From Gammaproteobacteria bacterium (lineage in GTDB: Bacteria > Pseudomonadota > Gammaproteobacteria > Natronospirales > REEB76): a stretch of DNA of 59,440 nt. Each line of letters opens with the position of its first letter. The stretch's first letter is position 1. Under the pieces are notes generated by a model. The model was not told the DNA's origin and searched no databases. It was given only the letters and a program-made list of their open reading frames with translations. A program made the translations under genes and the position numbers. The stretch is from contig DAHUYB010000075.1 in the NCBI GenBank assembly GCA_027315405.1, positions 1 to 59,440 of the forward strand. The letters run 5' to 3'. This document shows positions 47,881-58,063 of this stretch, piece after piece.

Positions 47881-50259
47881 ATGGCCAATACCCACATGGC
47901 AGAACCACCGGTGAATATCGAAATCGACGGCAAGCCCATCAAAGCCCGCAAGGGCGAGATGATCATGCAGGCTGCTGACCGCGAAGGCGTGTATATACCG
48001 CGCTTCTGCTATCACGAAAAACTATCGGTGGCGGCCAATTGCCGCATGTGCCTTATCGAAGCGGAAAAGGCGCCCAAACCTTTGCCTGCCTGCGCCACGC
48101 CGGTGACTGAAGGCATGAAGGTGTTTACACGCTCCCCGAAAGCCATCGCCGCGCAGCGGGCCAGCATGGAATTTCTGCTTATCAACCACCCACTTGATTG
48201 TCCCATCTGTGATCAGGGTGGGGAATGCGAATTGCAGGATCTTGCCATGGGCTATGGCCGTGATATTGCGCGCTTCTCGGAGCGCAAGCGCGTTATCCAG
48301 GACGAGAACATCGGCCCGTTGATCTCCACCTGCATGACACGCTGCATTTACTGCACGCGCTGCGTGCGTTTTGGTCAGGAGATTGCCGGCATTCAGGAGC
48401 TGGGCGATACCGGGCGCGGCGAGCACTCGCGCATCGGCACTTACATCGGCCGCAGCGTGGACCATGAATTATCCGGCAATGTCATTGATCTGTGCCCGGT
48501 GGGCGCGTTGAATTCGAAACCCTTCAAAATGCATGGCCGCGGTTGGGAGATGACCCAGACTGCTGGCGTCTCCCCGCATGATTGCGTCGGTTCAAATCTT
48601 TACGGCCATGTTTTGCGTGGCAAAGTCATGCGGGTGATACCGAGGCCCAATGAGGCAGTGAATGAAATCTGGATTTCCGACCGCGATCGTTTCAGTTACA
48701 CCGGCATTACCAGCAACGATCGCCTCGAACATCCGATGCTGAAGCAGGACGGCCGTTGGCGTGAAACGGACTGGGAAACCGCATTGGCGGCTGCCGTTAA
48801 CGCCTTGCGCAGTGTGCACGGCGATGCTGGGGTGCTGGCTTCGCCCAGTTCCACCACCGAAGAGCTGTATCTGTTGCAGAAACTTGCGCGCGGCCTGGGT
48901 ATCCACAGCATTGACACCCGCCTGCGCCAGGCGGATTTCCGCGATGATGAATTCGAACCGGTATATCCGTGGCTTGGGCAGTCGCTCGAAGATTTGGAAA
49001 AACTCAACTCAGTCTTTGTGATCGGTTCCAACCTGCGCAAGGAAGTACCGCTGCTGGCTCATCGCCTGCGCAAGGCCGCACTCCAGGGTGGCGCCGTGAT
49101 GTTCCTCAATCCACGCCGTTACGAATCTCTGTATCCGGTGGCCACCGAAATCAATGTCGCGTCATTGGATATGACGGCAGCGCTGGCGGCAGTGCTGAAA
49201 GCGGCGTTGGGAAGGAAAACAGCGCCCACGCACCTCAAGGATCTGCTGAAAGACCAGGAACCGAGCGCACCGCAGCTGCGGGTGGCGGAACAACTCCTTA
49301 AAGGTGAACGCAAGGCGATTCTGCTGGGGCATCTGGCATTGCAGCACCCGCAGTACGCGGATCTGCGCGCTTTGGCGGCCGCGCTGGCCGAGGTAAGCGG
49401 CGCGCAGCTGGGTTATATTTCGGAGGGCGCCAACAGCGCTGGCGCCTGGCTCGCGGGCGCCGTGCCACAGCGCCTGGCTGGCGGCAAGCGGGCGGCGCTC
49501 AAAGGACTGGATGCCCGCGCCATGTTTGTGGAGGCGCGCCGCGCCTATCTACTGATGGGCGTGGAGCCGGAGCTGGATTGTTGGGACAGTGCCAGCGCAT
49601 TGCAGGCGTTAAATAATGCAAGCGTCGTGGTGGTCATCACACCCTTCATAACCGATGCCATGAAGCACTATGCTTCGGTGCTGCTACCCAGCGGAACTTT
49701 CGGCGAGACTTCCGGAACCTACGTGAACGTGGAAGGTCACTGGCAACACTTCACCGGCATGACAAAACCGATGGGCGAGTCGCGCCCCGGATGGAAGATA
49801 CTGCGGGTGCTGGGCAACCTCTGCGGGCTGGCCGGCTTCGAGTACCTTTCATCGGAAGAGGTGGGCGAGGAACTCAGAAAGGCCGTGGGCGATTTAAAGC
49901 CCGATAACTCCTTCACGGCCACGCGTATCGTCGCGTCCGTAGCGCCGCTCAAGGGATTCCAGCGTGTCGCCGAAGTTCCGCTGTATTCCGCCGATATGCT
50001 GGTGCGGCGCGCACCACCGCTGCAGGAAACCCGCGATGCGGATACAGGCTGGGTGCGTTTGTGTCCCGCGGACGCCAAGAAACTTGGACTGGCGGAAGGT
50101 GAGCGAATCAGGGTGAGCCATGACGATGCCAGCCTCATATTGCCTGTGAAGTGCGACGACAGCGTGGCCGCCGGGAATGTGTGGTTGGCCGCTGGCATCC
50201 GCGAAACCGCCGGTTTTGCGCCCTTTCATAGTGGCCTGGAACTGGAAAAAATCCGATGA
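47881..50259 (+). CDS. nuoG: NADH-quinone oxidoreductase subunit G
   Basis: A 792-residue iron-sulfur subunit of the molybdopterin oxidoreductase superfamily. The N-terminal 2Fe-2S domain has [20 protein letters not shown]. It is followed by [18 protein letters not shown] and [22 protein letters not shown], then DLCPVGAL. The large C-terminal part is the molybdopterin-type fold without an expected cofactor. It lies six bases after nuoF and overlaps nuoH by four. Confidence 0.96.
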   Translation: MANTHMAEPPVNIEIDGKPIKARKGEMIMQAADREGVYIPRFCYHEKLSVAANCRMCLIEAEKAPKPLPACATPVTEGMKVFTRSPKAIAAQRASMEFLLINHPLDCPICDQGGECELQDLAMGYGRDIARFSERKRVIQDENIGPLISTCMTRCIYCTRCVRFGQEIAGIQELGDTGRGEHSRIGTYIGRSVDHELSGNVIDLCPVGALNSKPFKMHGRGWEMTQTAGVSPHDCVGSNLYGHVLRGKVMRVIPRPNEAVNEIWISDRDRFSYTGITSNDRLEHPMLKQDGRWRETDWETALAAAVNALRSVHGDAGVLASPSSTTEELYLLQKLARGLGIHSIDTRLRQADFRDDEFEPVYPWLGQSLEDLEKLNSVFVIGSNLRKEVPLLAHRLRKAALQGGAVMFLNPRRYESLYPVATEINVASLDMTAALAAVLKAALGRKTAPTHLKDLLKDQEPSAPQLRVAEQLLKGERKAILLGHLALQHPQYADLRALAAALAEVSGAQLGYISEGANSAGAWLAGAVPQRLAGGKRAALKGLDARAMFVEARRAYLLMGVEPELDCWDSASALQALNNASVVVVITPFITDAMKHYASVLLPSGTFGETSGTYVNVEGHWQHFTGMTKPMGESRPGWKILRVLGNLCGLAGFEYLSSEEVGEELRKAVGDLKPDNSFTATRIVASVAPLKGFQRVAEVPLYSADMLVRRAPPLQETRDADTGWVRLCPADAKKLGLAEGERIRVSHDDASLILPVKCDDSVAAGNVWLAAGIRETAGFAPFHSGLELEKIR

Positions 50260-51332
50260 CGGCCGCCTTGCACAATTTGCTCCTGTATTGGGCTGCGCTG
50301 CCTTTCGGCTGGCGGCTCACGCTGCGCTCCCTCGGCGGCATCATCGCCATCATGGTACCGCTGATCGTCTCGGTGGGTTTCATGACTCTGATAGAGCGCA
50401 AAGTACTTAGTTACATGCAGCTGCGTCTTGGTCCGAATCGCGTTGGCATGCATGGCACATTCCAATGGGTCGCGGACGTACTCAAGCTGGTGTGCAAAGA
50501 AGTCATACTGCCGACCAATGCCAACCGTTTCCTGTTCCTGACCGCGCCCATCATTTCCATCGCCACGGCGTTCGCCGCCTGGGCGGTGATTCCGTTTAGC
50601 AACGGCGTGATCCTGTCGGATGCCAATGCCGGGCTGCTGTATATATTGGCGCTGAGTTCATTCGGCGTTTATGGCGTCATTCTTGCCGGCTGGGCTTCGA
50701 ATTCCAAGTACGCGTTCCTGGGGGCCATGCGTTCCGCGGCGCAGATGGTGTCGTATGAAATTGCCATGGGTTTCGCGTTGGTAGGCGTGCTGCTGGCGAG
50801 CCACAGCCTCAATCTTAACCAGATCGTGCTGGGCCAGAGTGGCAACATCGGTCATTGGTACCTTTGGCCGCTGCTGCCGTTGTTCATGATCTATCTGATT
50901 TCCGGAGTGGCGGAAACCAACCGCGCCCCTTTTGATGTGGCGGAAGGCGAATCGGAAATCGTCGCGGGTTTCCATGTGGAATATTCAGGTACCGCTTTTG
51001 CGGCATTTTTCCTGGCGGAATACGCCAACATGATCCTGATTTCAGCGCTAGCCGCGACCCTGTTCTGCGGCGGCTGGTTGTCACCCCTGCAGGGTTGGAG
51101 TTGGCTGGCAGGGACCTCTCTGGGCTTCCTCACCAGGACCAGCTTTATCTGGTTTGCCCTCAAAACCAGTTTCTTCCTGTATTGCTTTCTCTGGTTCCGG
51201 GCCACGTTCCCGCGTTACCGCTACGACCAGATCATGCGGCTCGGCTGGAAAGTATTCATCCCTATCACCATCCTGTGGCTGGTGCTGGAGGGCCTGGCCG
51301 TGGTGCTGAAGATCTCGCCGTGGTTTGCGTGA
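50256..51332 (+). CDS. nuoH: NADH-quinone oxidoreductase subunit H
   Basis: A 358-residue membrane subunit with about eight to nine segments, joining the quinone site to the proton path. Conserved parts are [61 protein letters not shown] and [26 protein letters not shown]. It is the counterpart of the HyfC-like subunit in the fluoride operon, and the loop and acidic motif can be compared directly. Confidence 0.97.
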   Translation: MTAALHNLLLYWAALPFGWRLTLRSLGGIIAIMVPLIVSVGFMTLIERKVLSYMQLRLGPNRVGMHGTFQWVADVLKLVCKEVILPTNANRFLFLTAPIISIATAFAAWAVIPFSNGVILSDANAGLLYILALSSFGVYGVILAGWASNSKYAFLGAMRSAAQMVSYEIAMGFALVGVLLASHSLNLNQIVLGQSGNIGHWYLWPLLPLFMIYLISGVAETNRAPFDVAEGESEIVAGFHVEYSGTAFAAFFLAEYANMILISALAATLFCGGWLSPLQGWSWLAGTSLGFLTRTSFIWFALKTSFFLYCFLWFRATFPRYRYDQIMRLGWKVFIPITILWLVLEGLAVVLKISPWFA

Positions 51333-51339
51333 GGCCCGC

Positions 51340-51828
51340 ATGAACGCAGTACGCAGTTGGATCAAGAGCCTGTTGCTGGTGGAATTATTCCAGGGGCTGG
51401 CGCTCACAGGCAAGTTGTTTTTTGCCCGTAAGGTGACCATCCGCTATCCCGAAGAGCACACGCCCAAGTCGCCGCGTTACCGCGGACTGCACGCGCAACG
51501 TCGCTACGCCAACGGCGAAGAACGTTGTATTGCCTGCAAACTGTGTGAGGCGGTGTGTCCGGCGTTGGCCATCACCATCGATTCGGAACAGCGTGAGGAC
51601 GGCACGCGCCGCACCACGCGCTACGACATTGACCTGTTCAAGTGCATCTACTGTGGCTTCTGCGAGGAAGCCTGCCCGGTGGACGCCATCGTGGAAACCA
51701 GTATCACGGAATTCCATTTCGAAAAGCGCGGAGAGCAGATTATGACCAAGGAAAAACTGCTGTCCATCGGCGACAAATATGAAGCGCAGATCGCCGCCGA
51801 GCGCGCGGCCGACGCGCCGTACCGCTGA
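51340..51828 (+). CDS. nuoI: NADH-quinone oxidoreductase subunit I
   Basis: A 162-residue ferredoxin-like subunit with clusters N6a and N6b. Both motifs are standard: [16 protein letters not shown] and [18 protein letters not shown]. An amphipathic N-terminal helix leads to [17 protein letters not shown]. The ATG at 51340 lies just after the nuoH stop. By contrast, in the fluoride operon this domain is fused to the NuoB-like subunit. Confidence 0.96.
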   Translation: MNAVRSWIKSLLLVELFQGLALTGKLFFARKVTIRYPEEHTPKSPRYRGLHAQRRYANGEERCIACKLCEAVCPALAITIDSEQREDGTRRTTRYDIDLFKCIYCGFCEEACPVDAIVETSITEFHFEKRGEQIMTKEKLLSIGDKYEAQIAAERAADAPYR

Positions 51829-51835
51829 GGATCTC

Positions 51836-52453
51836 ATGGCAGCGACCATCGTTTTTATTGTACTGGCGGCGATCCTGATCGGTGCCGCACTGGGCGTCAT
51901 CACCGCCCGCAACCCGGTGCACGCGGCCCTGTTCCTGGTGTTGGCGTTTGTCACCAGCGCCGGCTTGTGGTTGCTGCTGGAAGCGGAATTTCTGGCGTTG
52001 GTGCTGGTACTGGTGTACGTGGGCGCAGTCATGGTGCTGTTCCTGTTCGTGGTGATGATGCTGGACATCGACAGCATCACTCTGCGCCGGAGTTTTGTGC
52101 GCTATGCGCCGCTGGGCGTGGTGGTGGCGGTTATCGTGCTGCTGGAAATCGGTTACGTGGTGTGGACCCAGAAACTGGGCGTGACCTTTGGCACCCCGCT
52201 GCCGCATCCGGCCGCTTTCAGCAACACCCGTGAACTGGGCAGTGCGATCTATACCACCTACGTCTATCCATTTGAAATCGCGGCGGTGATCCTGCTGGTG
52301 GGCATCATCGCGGCTATCACCCTGACCCTGAGGCGTCGCAGCGGCACGCGCCATCAGGATCCCGCCAAGCAAGTACGTGTCAGCGCCAAACACGGCCGCA
52401 TCCGCATCGTGAAGATGCCGTCGGAACGCAAACCGGGAGGTGGGTCCCCATGA
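51836..52453 (+). CDS. nuoJ: NADH-quinone oxidoreductase subunit J
   Basis: A 205-residue membrane subunit with five segments. The conserved third helix is [26 protein letters not shown], which contains the pi-bulge region of complex I. A basic C-terminal tail follows the last helix. The start at 51836 is preceded by GAGG and follows the nuoI stop by seven bases; it overlaps nuoK by four. Confidence 0.95.
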   Translation: MAATIVFIVLAAILIGAALGVITARNPVHAALFLVLAFVTSAGLWLLLEAEFLALVLVLVYVGAVMVLFLFVVMMLDIDSITLRRSFVRYAPLGVVVAVIVLLEIGYVVWTQKLGVTFGTPLPHPAAFSNTRELGSAIYTTYVYPFEIAAVILLVGIIAAITLTLRRRSGTRHQDPAKQVRVSAKHGRIRIVKMPSERKPGGGSP

Positions 52454-52755
52454 TTACCCTATTTGATTTTCTGGCGCTTAGCGGCGCGCTGTTCGCCATC
52501 AGCGTAGCGGGCGTGTTCCTGAACCGCAAGAACCTGATTCTGTTGCTGATGTGCATCGAGCTGATGCTGCTGGCGGCCAATTTCAATTTTATAGCGTTCT
52601 CGCGCTATCTCAACGATAGCGCCGGCCAGGTGTTCGTGTTTTTCATCCTTACGGTGGCCGCGGCCGAGTCCGCCATCGGCCTCGCGATCCTGGTGGTCTT
52701 GTTCCGCAACCGCCGCAGTATCAATGTCGAAGAAATGGACAGCATGAAGGGCTGA
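52450..52755 (+). CDS. nuoK: NADH-quinone oxidoreductase subunit K
   Basis: A 101-residue membrane subunit with three segments. The two membrane glutamates used in proton transfer are visible in [16 protein letters not shown] and [17 protein letters not shown]. It is normal in length and sits between nuoJ (four-base overlap) and nuoL (one-base gap). Confidence 0.96.
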   Translation: MITLFDFLALSGALFAISVAGVFLNRKNLILLLMCIELMLLAANFNFIAFSRYLNDSAGQVFVFFILTVAAAESAIGLAILVVLFRNRRSINVEEMDSMKG

Positions 52756-52756
52756 T

Positions 52757-54775
52757 ATGAATCCAGCGATGCCGGGCATTTTTCTGATCATCGTGCTGGC
52801 GCCGTTGGCGGCCGCCGTCGTGGCCGGAATTTTCATGCATTTCATCCCCAAATCCGCGGCCCACTGGGCAGCGATTCTGGGTGTAGCGGTGTCTTTCATA
52901 CTTTCGGCTTATGTGCTCTGGCAGATGCTCTTCAACGGCATGGGCAACTACAACCTGACCATCTACAACTGGGCCGTGGTCGGCAACGTGCAGTTCCAGG
53001 TGGGTTTCCTGGTGGACCGCCTGACGGCGCTGATGATCACCGTGGTGAGCTTCGTATCCCTGATGGTGCACATTTATACCATCGGGTATATGGCGGATGA
53101 TCCCGGCTACAAGCGTTTCTTCAGTTATATCGCACTGTTCACGTTTTCCATGCTGATGCTGGTGATGGCCAATAACTTCCTGCAGTTGTTCTTCGGTTGG
53201 GAAGCGGTGGGGCTTGTGTCCTACCTGCTGATCGGTTTTTGGTACACGCGGCCCACGGCCATTTATGCCAGCCTCAAGGCTTTTCTGGTGAACCGCGTGG
53301 GTGACTTCGGTTTCTTGCTGGGTATCGCTCTGGTACTGGGTTACACCGGCAGCCTGAATTACGTGGATGTCTTCACCCACGCTCCGCAGCTTTCCGGTCA
53401 AACCATTCAGTTGTTCTCCGGCGTCGTTTGGTCGGTGCCGACGGTCATCTGCATCCTGCTGTTTGTGGGCGCCATGGGCAAATCCGCCCAGGTGCCGCTG
53501 CATGTGTGGTTGCCGGATTCCATGGAAGGCCCCACGCCCATATCGGCGTTGATCCATGCCGCTACCATGGTGACTGCCGGCATCTTTATGGTGGCGCGCA
53601 TGTCGCCGCTGTTTGAGCTTTCCGATACGGCTTTGTCGTTGATCATGGTCATCGGCGCCATTACCGCTCTGTTCATGGGGCTGGTGGGCATCGTGCAGAA
53701 CGACATCAAGCGCGTGATTGCGTATTCGACCCTGTCGCAGTTGGGTTACATGGCCGCGGCCCTCGGGGCTTCGGCCTATGCCGCGAGCATCTTTCATCTC
53801 ATGACCCATGCGTTTTTCAAGGCCCTGCTATTCCTGGCGGCCGGCTCGGTAATCATCGCCATGCACCACGAACAGGACATGCGTCACATGGGCGGACTGC
53901 GCAAGTACATGCCCATCACCTACATCACCTTCCTGGTGGGTTCCTTGGCATTGATCGCGTTCCCGGGGTTTTCCGGGTTTTTCTCCAAGGACACCATCAT
54001 TGAGGCCATTCACGAATCCCATCGCTTGGGTAGCGGCTTTGCCTATTGGTGCGTGCTCTTGGGCGTGTTCGTGACCGCGCTTTATACCTTCCGTATGTTG
54101 TTCATGACATTTCACGGCAAACAACACTTTGTGGTGGAGAAGGGCCATGGAACGCAGCACGCTGATCCACAGGCTCACTTGGAACCGGGTCATCTGGCAC
54201 AGCCTCCAAAGGAATCAGCGTGGGTGGTCACTGTGCCGCTGATCCTGCTGGCCATCCCCTCGCTGGCGGCCGGCTGGCTAACCATCCAACCGCTGTTGTA
54301 TGGAAATTTCTTCGGTTCTTCTATTTACGTAGCACCGGATCACCATGTGATGCAGGGTCTTGCGGAGCGCTTCCATGGCGCCGGCGGCATGCTATTGGAA
54401 AGCGTCAGCACACCGACTCTGTGGCTTGCCTTGGCGGGCGTGATCGTGGCTTGGATCTTCTACCTGGCCAAACCGGCCTGGCCCGGCGTGCTAGCAAGAG
54501 TCTGCGCGCCGGTATATCAATTACTGGTACATAAATTCTATTTCGACGAGATTTATGCGTTGTTCATAGCCGCTGGGGTCCGCGCCTTGGGCAGATTGCT
54601 GTGGCAGGTGGGTGACGCGACCATCATTGATGGCGGCTTGGTGAATGGCAGCGCCAGGGCCGTGGGCTGGTTTTCCCGTGTGCTGCGCCGCGGCCAGTCT
54701 GGTTACCTATACCACTATGCGTTTGCCATGATCGTCGGCCTGTGCCTGTTGCTGGGCTGGCTGATATTGCACTGA
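52757..54775 (+). CDS. nuoL: NADH-quinone oxidoreductase subunit L
   Basis: A 672-residue antiporter-like subunit at the far end of the membrane arm, with about 16 segments and the long lateral helix at its C-terminus. The pumping Glu is in LFFGWEAVGLVSYLLIGFW and the Lys in GAMGKSAQVPLHVWLPDSMEGPTPISALIHAATMV. A second-half motif is KRVIAYSTLSQLGYM. It is complete and in frame. Confidence 0.97.
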   Translation: MNPAMPGIFLIIVLAPLAAAVVAGIFMHFIPKSAAHWAAILGVAVSFILSAYVLWQMLFNGMGNYNLTIYNWAVVGNVQFQVGFLVDRLTALMITVVSFVSLMVHIYTIGYMADDPGYKRFFSYIALFTFSMLMLVMANNFLQLFFGWEAVGLVSYLLIGFWYTRPTAIYASLKAFLVNRVGDFGFLLGIALVLGYTGSLNYVDVFTHAPQLSGQTIQLFSGVVWSVPTVICILLFVGAMGKSAQVPLHVWLPDSMEGPTPISALIHAATMVTAGIFMVARMSPLFELSDTALSLIMVIGAITALFMGLVGIVQNDIKRVIAYSTLSQLGYMAAALGASAYAASIFHLMTHAFFKALLFLAAGSVIIAMHHEQDMRHMGGLRKYMPITYITFLVGSLALIAFPGFSGFFSKDTIIEAIHESHRLGSGFAYWCVLLGVFVTALYTFRMLFMTFHGKQHFVVEKGHGTQHADPQAHLEPGHLAQPPKESAWVVTVPLILLAIPSLAAGWLTIQPLLYGNFFGSSIYVAPDHHVMQGLAERFHGAGGMLLESVSTPTLWLALAGVIVAWIFYLAKPAWPGVLARVCAPVYQLLVHKFYFDEIYALFIAAGVRALGRLLWQVGDATIIDGGLVNGSARAVGWFSRVLRRGQSGYLYHYAFAMIVGLCLLLGWLILH

Positions 54776-54789
54776 TGGGATCCCTCCCG

Positions 54790-56304
54790 ATGAACGCGCA
54801 TTTTCCCATCCTGAGCGTGTTGCTGTGGCTGCCCATCGCCGGTGCCCTGGTGGTGTTGATGGCGGGCCGAGTGGCACCCAAGTCGGTTCGTTGGTTGGCG
54901 CTGTTTTTCTCAACTGTGGTGTTCGCTGTCAGCGTGCCTCTTTGGACCGGATTTGATACCGATACGGCGAACATGCAGTTCGTTGAGAAGCTGTCCTGGA
55001 TTAGCACCTTCAACGTGCATTACTACCTGGGGGTGGATGGCATTTCCATGCCACTGATTCTACTCACGACTTTCATGACGGTGCTAGTGGTGATCGCCGG
55101 CTGGGAAGTCATCCAATACAAAGTGGCTCAGTACTTTGCGGCCTTCCTGATCATGGAAGGACTGATGAACGGCGTGTTCTCGTCTCTCGACGGCCTGCTG
55201 TTCTATGTGCTGTGGGAAGCTATGCTCATCCCCATGTTCCTGATTATCGGCATCTGGGGCGGACCGCGGCGTGTGTATGCGACCATCAAGTTCTTTCTGT
55301 ACACCTTCTTCGGCTCGGTGCTGATGCTGGTGGCCATCATTTATATGTACGTGAAATCCGGCAGCTATGACATTCTTGCCTTTCAGCAAATGCCCTTGGG
55401 TATGACCGCGCAAGTGCTCATCTTCATCGCTTTCCTGGCGGCGTTTGCGGTGAAAGTGCCCATGTGGCCGGTGCATACCTGGCTCCCGGATGCCCATGTG
55501 GAAGCGCCTACCGGCGGTTCCGTGATCCTGGCGGCCATCCTGCTGAAAATGGGTGCTTACGGCTTCCTGCGCTTCAGCCTGCCCATAGCACCGGATGCCA
55601 GTCATGCACTCATGTGGCTGGTCATTGGCTTGTCGCTGGTGGCCATCGTCTATATCGGCTTTGTGGCCATCGCCCAGACCGATATGAAAAAGCTGGTGGC
55701 CTATTCCTCCGTCGCGCACATGGGATTTGTAACCCTGGGTTTCTTCATCCTGTTTCTGATTTTCGAGAAGACCGCGAGTACCGACGGCACCGTTATGGGC
55801 GTGGAGGGTGGGTTGGTGCAGATGATTTCCCATGGGTTCGTCTCCGGGGCGTTATTCCTGTGTGTGGGCGTGCTCTACGACCGCTTGCACACTCGGGAGA
55901 TCAAGGCCTACGGCGGTGTCGTCAATGTGATGCCGGCATTCGCTTTCTTCATGGTGCTGTTCGCCATGGCCAATGTGGGGTTGCCGGGCACTTCCGGGTT
56001 CGTGGGTGAGTGGATGGTGATTCTCGCCAGCATGAAGGCCAACTTCTGGATTGCATTTGGCGCCGCCTTTATCCTGTTCCTGGGCGCCGCCTACACCCTG
56101 TGGATGGTGAAGCGCGTGCTTTACGGCCCGGTGAGCAACAGCCAGGTGGCCGGCATGCAGGATATCGGCAAGCGCGAATTCATTGTCCTGGGTCTGTGCG
56201 CAATTCCGGTGATTCTCATCGGCATTTGGCCGGCGCCCTTGCTGGATGTCATGCACGCTTCCGTGGTGAATTTGGTGCACCAAGCAGTGAAATCAAAATT
56301 GTAG
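54790..56304 (+). CDS. nuoM: NADH-quinone oxidoreductase subunit M
   Basis: A 504-residue antiporter-like subunit with 14 segments. The pumping Glu is in FYVLWEAMLIPMFLIIGIWGG and the Lys in FAVKVPMWPVHTWLPDAHVEAPTGGSVILAAILLKMG. I use the ATG at 54790 (MNAHFPILS), with GGGA upstream; an ATG at 54775 that overlaps the nuoL stop is in the same frame. Confidence 0.96.
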   Translation: MNAHFPILSVLLWLPIAGALVVLMAGRVAPKSVRWLALFFSTVVFAVSVPLWTGFDTDTANMQFVEKLSWISTFNVHYYLGVDGISMPLILLTTFMTVLVVIAGWEVIQYKVAQYFAAFLIMEGLMNGVFSSLDGLLFYVLWEAMLIPMFLIIGIWGGPRRVYATIKFFLYTFFGSVLMLVAIIYMYVKSGSYDILAFQQMPLGMTAQVLIFIAFLAAFAVKVPMWPVHTWLPDAHVEAPTGGSVILAAILLKMGAYGFLRFSLPIAPDASHALMWLVIGLSLVAIVYIGFVAIAQTDMKKLVAYSSVAHMGFVTLGFFILFLIFEKTASTDGTVMGVEGGLVQMISHGFVSGALFLCVGVLYDRLHTREIKAYGGVVNVMPAFAFFMVLFAMANVGLPGTSGFVGEWMVILASMKANFWIAFGAAFILFLGAAYTLWMVKRVLYGPVSNSQVAGMQDIGKREFIVLGLCAIPVILIGIWPAPLLDVMHASVVNLVHQAVKSKL

Positions 56305-56326
56305 AAAACTGTTTAAGGAATCCCTG

Positions 56327-57766
56327 ATGTCCACGCTGCCCGCCCTCACTCCTGCTATCCCCGAGATGTTCGTTCTGGGCATGGGCTGCTTTATCCTGAT
56401 GGTGGATGCGCTCCTGAGCGACCGGCATCGGATCGTGACCTACTGGCTGTCCCTGGCTACCGTGGCGGCGACCGCATGGCTTACCGTCACCGTGGCCGAG
56501 ACCGCGGGATTGCTGACCTTCAATGACATGTTCGTGAATGACAGCATGGGTAACGTACTCAAGCTGTTCACCTATTTGGTGGTGGCGCTCACTTTCTTGT
56601 ATTCGCGCGATTATCTCCGCGATCGCAGCTTGTTCAAGGGCGAATTCTACGTGCTTGGCCTGTTTGGCATGCTCGGCATGATGGTGATGATTTCAGCGCA
56701 TAATTTCATCACCATCTACCTCGGCCTGGAACTGCTGTCTTTATCGTTGTACACCCTGGTGGCATTGGATCGCGACTCGCCGGTCGCCGCGGAAGCGGCC
56801 ATGAAATATTTTGTGCTGGGCGCCATTGCCTCCGGCACACTGCTGTATGGCATGTCGTTGCTGTATGGCGCCACCGGCACCCTGGATCTGACCCGGCTCG
56901 GCATGCACATCGCGGAGTCCGCAGCCATCAATATCGGCGTAATGCTGGCTCTGGGATTCGTCATCGTCGGGCTGTGTTTCAAGCTGGGTGCGGTGCCGTT
57001 TCACATGTGGCTGCCGGACGTGTATGAGGGCGCCAACACGCCGGTAACCATGTATATCGGTTCGGCGCCGAAGATCGCCGCCTTCGCGCTTTTCATGCGG
57101 CTGCTGGTGGCGGGCCTGGGTGGCCTGCATCTTGAATGGCACGCCATCCTGACGGTTCTGGCGGTGCTGTCCATGGGCATCGGCAGCATTGTGGCCATCG
57201 TCCAGACCAACCTGAAGCGCATGCTGGCGTATTCCACCATCTCGCATGTGGGTTTCATTTTGCTGGGGATTCTGGCGGGCACCACCGAAGGCTACCAGGC
57301 CGCCATGTTCTATGTGGTCACTTACGTGATTATGTCCACCGCGGCCTTCGGCATGATCATCCTGCTGGCGCGCGCGGGATTTGAAGCCGACCGGCTTGAT
57401 GATTTCAAAGGGCTGAACGACCGGAGCCCGTGGTTCGCGGCCATGATGCTCATGGTGATGTTCGGCATGGCCGGCGTGCCGCCCTTCGTCGGTTTCTTCG
57501 CCAAACTTTATGTACTGCGCGCGGTCATTGACATCGGCATGTCATGGCTGGCGGTGGTGGCGGTGATCTTCGCCCTCATCAGTGCCTACTATTACCTGAA
57601 AGTGGTGAAGCTCATGTATTTTGACCGCGCGCCGCCAGACGCCAAACCCCTCCGATCCAGTCTCGACCTGCGCTGGGTACTGTCCGGGAACGGTCTCGCC
57701 ATCCTGTTGCTGGGTATTCTGCCGGGGCCGCTCATGGCGCTGTGCGCCCGGGTGATTACTTTCTGA
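56327..57766 (+). CDS. nuoN: NADH-quinone oxidoreductase subunit N
   Basis: A 479-residue antiporter-like subunit and the last gene of the nuo operon. The Glu is in ITIYLGLELLSLSLYTLVAL, and the Lys in GLCFKLGAVPFHMWLPDVYEGANTPVTMYIGSAPKIAAF. A later motif is LKRMLAYSTISHVGF. No clear Rho-independent terminator follows within the next 300 bp. Confidence 0.96.
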   Translation: MSTLPALTPAIPEMFVLGMGCFILMVDALLSDRHRIVTYWLSLATVAATAWLTVTVAETAGLLTFNDMFVNDSMGNVLKLFTYLVVALTFLYSRDYLRDRSLFKGEFYVLGLFGMLGMMVMISAHNFITIYLGLELLSLSLYTLVALDRDSPVAAEAAMKYFVLGAIASGTLLYGMSLLYGATGTLDLTRLGMHIAESAAINIGVMLALGFVIVGLCFKLGAVPFHMWLPDVYEGANTPVTMYIGSAPKIAAFALFMRLLVAGLGGLHLEWHAILTVLAVLSMGIGSIVAIVQTNLKRMLAYSTISHVGFILLGILAGTTEGYQAAMFYVVTYVIMSTAAFGMIILLARAGFEADRLDDFKGLNDRSPWFAAMMLMVMFGMAGVPPFVGFFAKLYVLRAVIDIGMSWLAVVAVIFALISAYYYLKVVKLMYFDRAPPDAKPLRSSLDLRWVLSGNGLAILLLGILPGPLMALCARVITF

Positions 57767-57959
57767 CTCCGGTTGCCGCTGCGGTCCGGCGGTCAACTCT
57801 TTAATCCCTGGCGAGGGGGTGTCATGCCATGCGATGTGTTTTCGCCGGACTTGCGTTTTAGCAATTGAATACTAACGAGAAATCCCACCCTCTCCGGCTG
57901 GCACAGCTATTGCTTTCGCAATCGCCGAACCGACCTCATCGCCTCTGATATTTCATTCC

Positions 57960-58050
57960 TGACGGACTAGTGCTAGGGTCTGGGGCGCAAAGCTCCAGGG
58001 GTCGGCACGGCAAGGTTTGGATTACCGCGCTGCGGCCAGGTCTGAATAAG
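57960..58050 (+). promoter_or_regulatory. Possible c-di-GMP-I (GEMM-like) riboswitch
   Basis: The gap after nuoN contains GGCGCAAAGC (57984-57993), then CCAGGGGTC, a hairpin (GGCACGG with CCGCGCT, one mismatch) and GGCCAGGTCTG, ending close to the ribosome binding site of the next gene. This order resembles the core of GEMM-I riboswitches: GACGCAAAGCC, a P2 hairpin and GCCRGGTTRCC. The upstream arm with its GNRA-capped hairpin is not clear, so this may be a degenerate or divergent member, or a chance likeness. Confidence 0.38.
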
Positions 58051-58063
58051 TAAGGAGATTTGT

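Noticed and set aside
52721-53809. A 362-codon His/Gln-rich frame opposite nuoL
   Set aside because: Composition is that of the complement of a membrane protein gene; there is no initiation signal.
57767-57810. A terminator hairpin after nuoN
   Set aside because: Imperfect stem (GTTGCCGC with GCGGTCAAC) and no T run.
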